A stretch of 64,000 nucleotides of DNA from Cupriavidus pauculus (lineage in GTDB: Bacteria; Pseudomonadota; Gammaproteobacteria; Burkholderiales; Burkholderiaceae). The first letter of the stretch is position 1. Each line of letters opens with the position of its first letter. Both the position numbers and the translations under genes were made by a program. The stretch covers positions 2,151,501-2,215,500 of the forward strand of contig NZ_CP044067.1 in the NCBI RefSeq assembly GCF_008693385.1, read 5' to 3'. The notes below the pieces were generated by a model. The model was given only the letters and a program-made list of their open reading frames with translations, ran no database searches and was not told the origin of the DNA. Below are positions 61,173 to 64,000 of this stretch, piece after piece.

Positions 61173-62714
61173 ATGGCCTACCTCTCCACGGGTTCCGAAT
61201 GGACCTTCGAACTGGTTCAGCGTTATGACCGCGAGATCGCGCGAATCGCGGGCGAGTTCGGTCTCGACACGTATCCGAACCAGATCGAGATCATCACGGC
61301 CGAGCAGATGCTCGACGCGTATGCGTCGTCGGGGTTGCCCGTCGGCTACAACCACTGGTCGTACGGCAAGCATTTCCTCGCGTCCGAGCGCAGCTACCAG
61401 CGTGGCTACATGGGGCTGGCGTACGAGATCGTGATCAACTCGAACCCGTGCATCGCATATCTGATGGAAGAGAACACGATGCCGATGCAGGCGCTGACGA
61501 TCGCGCATGCCTGCTACGGGCACAACTCGTTCTTCAAGGGCAACTACCTGTTCCGCACGTGGACCAACGCGGACGCGATCATCGACTACCTGCTGTTCGC
61601 GAAGAACTACGTGGCCGAATGCGAGCAGCGTTATGGCGAGCAGGAGGTCGAGGTGCTGCTCGACTCGTGCCACGCGCTGCAGAACTACGGTGTGGATCGC
61701 TACAAGCGGCCCAAGAAACTGTCGATCACGGAAGAGGCCGCGCGGCAGGCCGAGCGCGAGAACTACCTGCAGATGCAGGTCAATGACCTGTGGCGCACGC
61801 TGCCGAAGCATCGGCATCCGCATCTGCGGCTCGAGGAGGAGGACAACTTCGAACCGGAGATCGCGTTCCCGCCCGAGCCGCAGGAGAACCTGCTGTACTT
61901 CATCGAGAAGAACGCGCCGAAGCTTCAGCCGTGGCAGCGCGAGATCGTGCGCATCGTGCGCAAGATCGCGCAGTACTTCTATCCGCAGCGGCAGACGAAG
62001 GTCATGAACGAGGGCTGGGCCACGTTCTGGCACTACACGATCCTGCATCAGTTGTACGAAGAGAAACTCGTCAACGATGCGTTCATGCTGGAGCTGCTGC
62101 AGGCGCATACCAACGTCATCTACCAGCCCCCGTACCACAGCCCGTATTACAGCGGTCTGAACCCGTACACGCTGGGCTTCCTGATCTTCCAGGACCTGCG
62201 CCGCATGTGCGAGAACCCCGACGAGGAAGACCGCCGCTGGGCGCCGGAAATCGCGGGCAGCAACTGGCGCGAGACGCTGGACTTCGCGATGCGCAACTTC
62301 AAGGACGAGAGCTTCATCCTCCAGTTCCTGTCGCCACGCGTGATCCGCGAACTCAAGCTGTTCTCGGTACTGGACGATGACCGCGAAGGCAAGCTGCGCG
62401 TCACGGCCATCCACGACGACGAAGGCTATCGTGCGATTCGCCAGTTGCTGGCGAACCAGTACGATTTGTCGAACATGGAGCCGAACATCCAGGTGACGGG
62501 CGTGGACATCGGCGGCGACCGCTCGCTGACGCTACGGCATATGCAGAACGAACGCCGCCCGCTCGCGCAAAACTTCGACGAGGTGATCCGCCACGTGACG
62601 CGGCTGTGGGGCTTCACGGTCCGGCTGGAGGTCGGTTACGAGGATGGCCGCAGCGAGATGAAATACGAGTGCAAGCCGGAACGGCGGCATGGGCAGCAGA
62701 GGAAGGCTGCCTGA
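61173..62714 (+). CDS. SpoVR family protein (YcgB)
   Basis: Protein of 513 residues with SpoVR signatures (HACYGHNSFFKGNYLFRTW, MNEGWATFWHYTILHQLY, NPYTLGFLIFQDLRRMCENP). The His/Glu-rich motifs suggest metal binding. Function unknown outside Bacillus sporulation; here it is the third gene of the stress operon, 18 bp after yeaH. Confidence 0.96.
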   Translation: MAYLSTGSEWTFELVQRYDREIARIAGEFGLDTYPNQIEIITAEQMLDAYASSGLPVGYNHWSYGKHFLASERSYQRGYMGLAYEIVINSNPCIAYLMEENTMPMQALTIAHACYGHNSFFKGNYLFRTWTNADAIIDYLLFAKNYVAECEQRYGEQEVEVLLDSCHALQNYGVDRYKRPKKLSITEEAARQAERENYLQMQVNDLWRTLPKHRHPHLRLEEEDNFEPEIAFPPEPQENLLYFIEKNAPKLQPWQREIVRIVRKIAQYFYPQRQTKVMNEGWATFWHYTILHQLYEEKLVNDAFMLELLQAHTNVIYQPPYHSPYYSGLNPYTLGFLIFQDLRRMCENPDEEDRRWAPEIAGSNWRETLDFAMRNFKDESFILQFLSPRVIRELKLFSVLDDDREGKLRVTAIHDDEGYRAIRQLLANQYDLSNMEPNIQVTGVDIGGDRSLTLRHMQNERRPLAQNFDEVIRHVTRLWGFTVRLEVGYEDGRSEMKYECKPERRHGQQRKAA

Positions 62715-63160
62715 AATTGAACCCCGGCCCGTGCCTTCTCGCCAGGGAAGGTATCGGCCGGCGATCGTTCGTGAGTTCGTGACAATCCCACTTCAGTAGG
62801 GCCGCGGCCGTATCGATAGGAAGCATCCGATGCAATGTCGAGATGCGGGCGAATGCGCCCTTATCGAAGATTAACGGCGCAATTTTCCACAGCTTTAGCA
62901 CGCCAATATCGGGCACTGGCCGGAGGGCGGTGCTGCGTCTCGAATACAGCATTGCTGCAGTCTCCATGCGGCTGCCTACGCCGTCAATACCGCAGGCTCG
63001 GCACATTCCCGAATAAATATTCAAATCACTGTCCGACGAAAGTTGCGGCGTTTTGACAAATGCCAAACGTGTTTCGATTAACGCTTTTCGACGAATTTCT
63101 CGTTTGCTATCGTGCGCGGCAATAGATCAGAGAAGAAGATCAGATAAGAGGGGTGGGTCG
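62715..63160. other. Intergenic region between spoVR and the secretion-domain gene
   Basis: 446 bp without a gene. A hairpin CCTTC...GGAAGG near 62733-62750 has no T tract. TTGACA at 63053 with GATTAA 17 bp downstream (63076-63081) could be the promoter of the following gene. Confidence 0.45.
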
Positions 63161-63610
63161 TTGTATCGAGTTCGGGTTGTACGGGTCCGGCCACGCGCGC
63201 CAGTGGTCGGCCGCCGCACGCGCGGGGCGGCGGTGGCATGTCTGCTTGGCGTCATGGCCGCGCATTGTTTCGCGGCGGGTGTCGTTGCCGATGGCAGCAC
63301 GCCGACGACAGTCACGACCGGTGCGGGCGGCCACATTACCGTGGGCGTCGCGGCTGCCATGGGTGGCGTTTCCACCAATAACTATCGCGAGTTCAATGTC
63401 CCGCGAGCGGGCGTCGATCTGGACAACAGCTCGGCACGCGCGCGGACGATCCTGAATCAGGTCACGGGTACGAACCCTTCGCTGCTGGAGGGCCCGCTCA
63501 GCGTGCTGGGGCCACGCGCCAATGTCGTGATTGCCAACCCCAACGGTATCAGCGTCGACCACGACCGGCAGTCGAACCGCCGTGACTTTGGGCGGGGACA
63601 AAAGCAGTAG
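63161..63610 (+). pseudogene. Two-partner-secretion (TPS) N-terminal domain fragment of a CdiA/FHA-like protein
   Basis: Translation contains a hydrophobic signal (AAVACLLGVMAAHCFAAG) and the TPS signature (TTVTTGAGGHITVGVAAAMG, then YREFNVPRAGVDLDN and VIANPNGISVD). Intact proteins continue for thousands of residues as a beta-helix; here the frame is lost right after NPNGI and ends at TAG 63610. The start is uncertain: TTG 63161 is preceded by GAGGGG. Without the shaft it cannot act as an exported adhesin or CDI stick. Confidence 0.7.
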
Positions 63611-63932
63611 CGTTGGCTTCGATACGTCAAACCTAGAAAGCAAACTAAGCGGATATTTGCTTGTCGCCGCACATCCGCAGAATCAGACCAAAGCTAACTG
63701 GTTTAGCCAAGCCCTTGGTTTTGACCGGAGCAACTGGCGGGATCTTGCATCGCAGTTGCGTTTCGACCCCGCTACGGCCGTAGCGACGAAGACTACACAG
63801 TACGGGCAAACCTATGAGCAGGTCATCCCAATCACGGGTGCAAACGGAAAGACGATTAATACGACGTTTGTGTTCATGAAGGACAATTCGGGTACTGTTC
63901 GATTTGTGACGGGAATTCCGACGAAAAAATGA
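63562..63932 (+). pseudogene. DUF6883-like CDI toxin C-terminal domain, out of frame with the TPS part
   Basis: In a different frame from the TPS fragment this codes for about 120 residues: SGYLLVAAHPQNQTKANWF, GFDRSNWRDLASQLRFDP, then TTQYGQTYEQVIPITGANGK and FVTGIPTKK. The pattern matches DUF6883 domains found at the C-termini of secreted toxins. It lacks its own start signal. Lower GC than the flanks. Its stop overlaps the next gene (ATGA). Confidence 0.65.
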
Positions 63933-64000
63933 GAGTGATGAAAGAGAATGATGTGTTTTCGTTGTCGAAGGCAGTCGAGGCCACGATGATCGGCGAACAC
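63929..64000 (+). CDS. Probable immunity protein, 5' end only
   Basis: ATG 63929 overlaps the toxin-domain stop by four bases and opens a frame (MRVMKENDVFSLSKAVEATM) that runs off the right edge. Position and overlap are typical of CDI or polymorphic-toxin immunity genes. The NDVFSLSKAV start resembles DUF4926 proteins, which I recall next to DUF6883 domains, but only 24 residues are visible. Confidence 0.5.
   Translation, partial: MRVMKENDVFSLSKAVEATMIGEH

Noticed and set aside
1..64000. CRISPR arrays, tRNA/rRNA genes, prophage or intact transposons
   Set aside because: No regularly spaced repeats, no cloverleaf with CCA-type end, no phage structural genes and no complete transposase were seen by eye; a tRNAscan or CRISPR search was not possible here.

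Overview
The window is high-GC DNA typical of the Burkholderiaceae and most like Cupriavidus. This rests on gene content: an AcnB-type aconitase, Bug/TctC-type binding proteins, trimeric porins, many FixJ/NarL-type response regulators, and a fliLMNOPQR operon. It is a dense, mostly ordinary chromosomal region (possibly a secondary chromosome). It has one small scarred accessory patch at about 35.8-37.6 kb and a contact-dependent-inhibition-like remnant at the right edge. I found no tRNA, rRNA, CRISPR array, intact insertion sequence or prophage.

Layout. 1-18.5 kb is a signalling neighbourhood. It holds two large kinase/sensor hybrids (one cut by the left edge), two receiver-only response regulators, two FixJ/LuxR-type response regulators, a degenerate histidine kinase and an AraC regulator. 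These are interleaved with small hydrolase and transport units: isochorismatase-like hydrolase, Tat-exported amidohydrolase, DoxX and porin in one operon; a DUF1275 membrane protein; an XapX protein; and an MFS exporter beside an alpha/beta hydrolase. The two hydrolase promoters (starts at 6452 and 17561) share an extended element at identical spacing, so they probably form one regulon of a local response regulator. 18.5-23.6 kb is a TetR-controlled EmrAB/outer-membrane-factor tripartite pump. 23.6-28.1 kb has an unknown protein, an MscS channel, a phospholipase-D-type cardiolipin synthase and a NarL/RcsB-like regulator with an RcsB-box-like operator. 28.3-32.7 kb is the flagellar export/switch operon fliL-M-N-O-P-Q-R, followed divergently by acnB.

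35.7-37.6 kb is an accessory patch lying between two near-identical hairpin terminators. It contains a 5'-truncated HigA antitoxin, the 3' end of an IS3-family element, and a GNAT-like gene followed by a 70-residue gene. 37.6-49.5 kb has an SDR with a divergent LysR, a DUF6351 lipoprotein, and an ECF sigma/anti-sigma pair beside a ModA-like binding protein, a CX10C-repeat exported protein and a CsbD protein. It continues with a multi-TM histidine kinase, a hotdog thioesterase and a VirK/YbjX protein. 49.6-57.2 kb is a catabolic block: a ThDP enzyme, DUF1272, a MaoC-type hydratase, MmgE/PrpD, an acyl-CoA dehydrogenase, a TctC binding protein and a LysR regulator. 57.9-62.7 kb is the PrkA-YeaH-SpoVR stress operon, with a possible sigma-54 promoter far upstream. 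63.1-64.0 kb has a two-partner-secretion signal domain joined out of frame to a DUF6883-like toxin domain, and the start of its likely immunity gene.

The most interesting points are: the shared hydrolase promoter element; the loss of catalytic residues in both kinase hybrids, with clean loss of the ATPase domain in one; short tandem duplications sitting across the stop codons of several unrelated genes; and the collapsed CDI-like locus.
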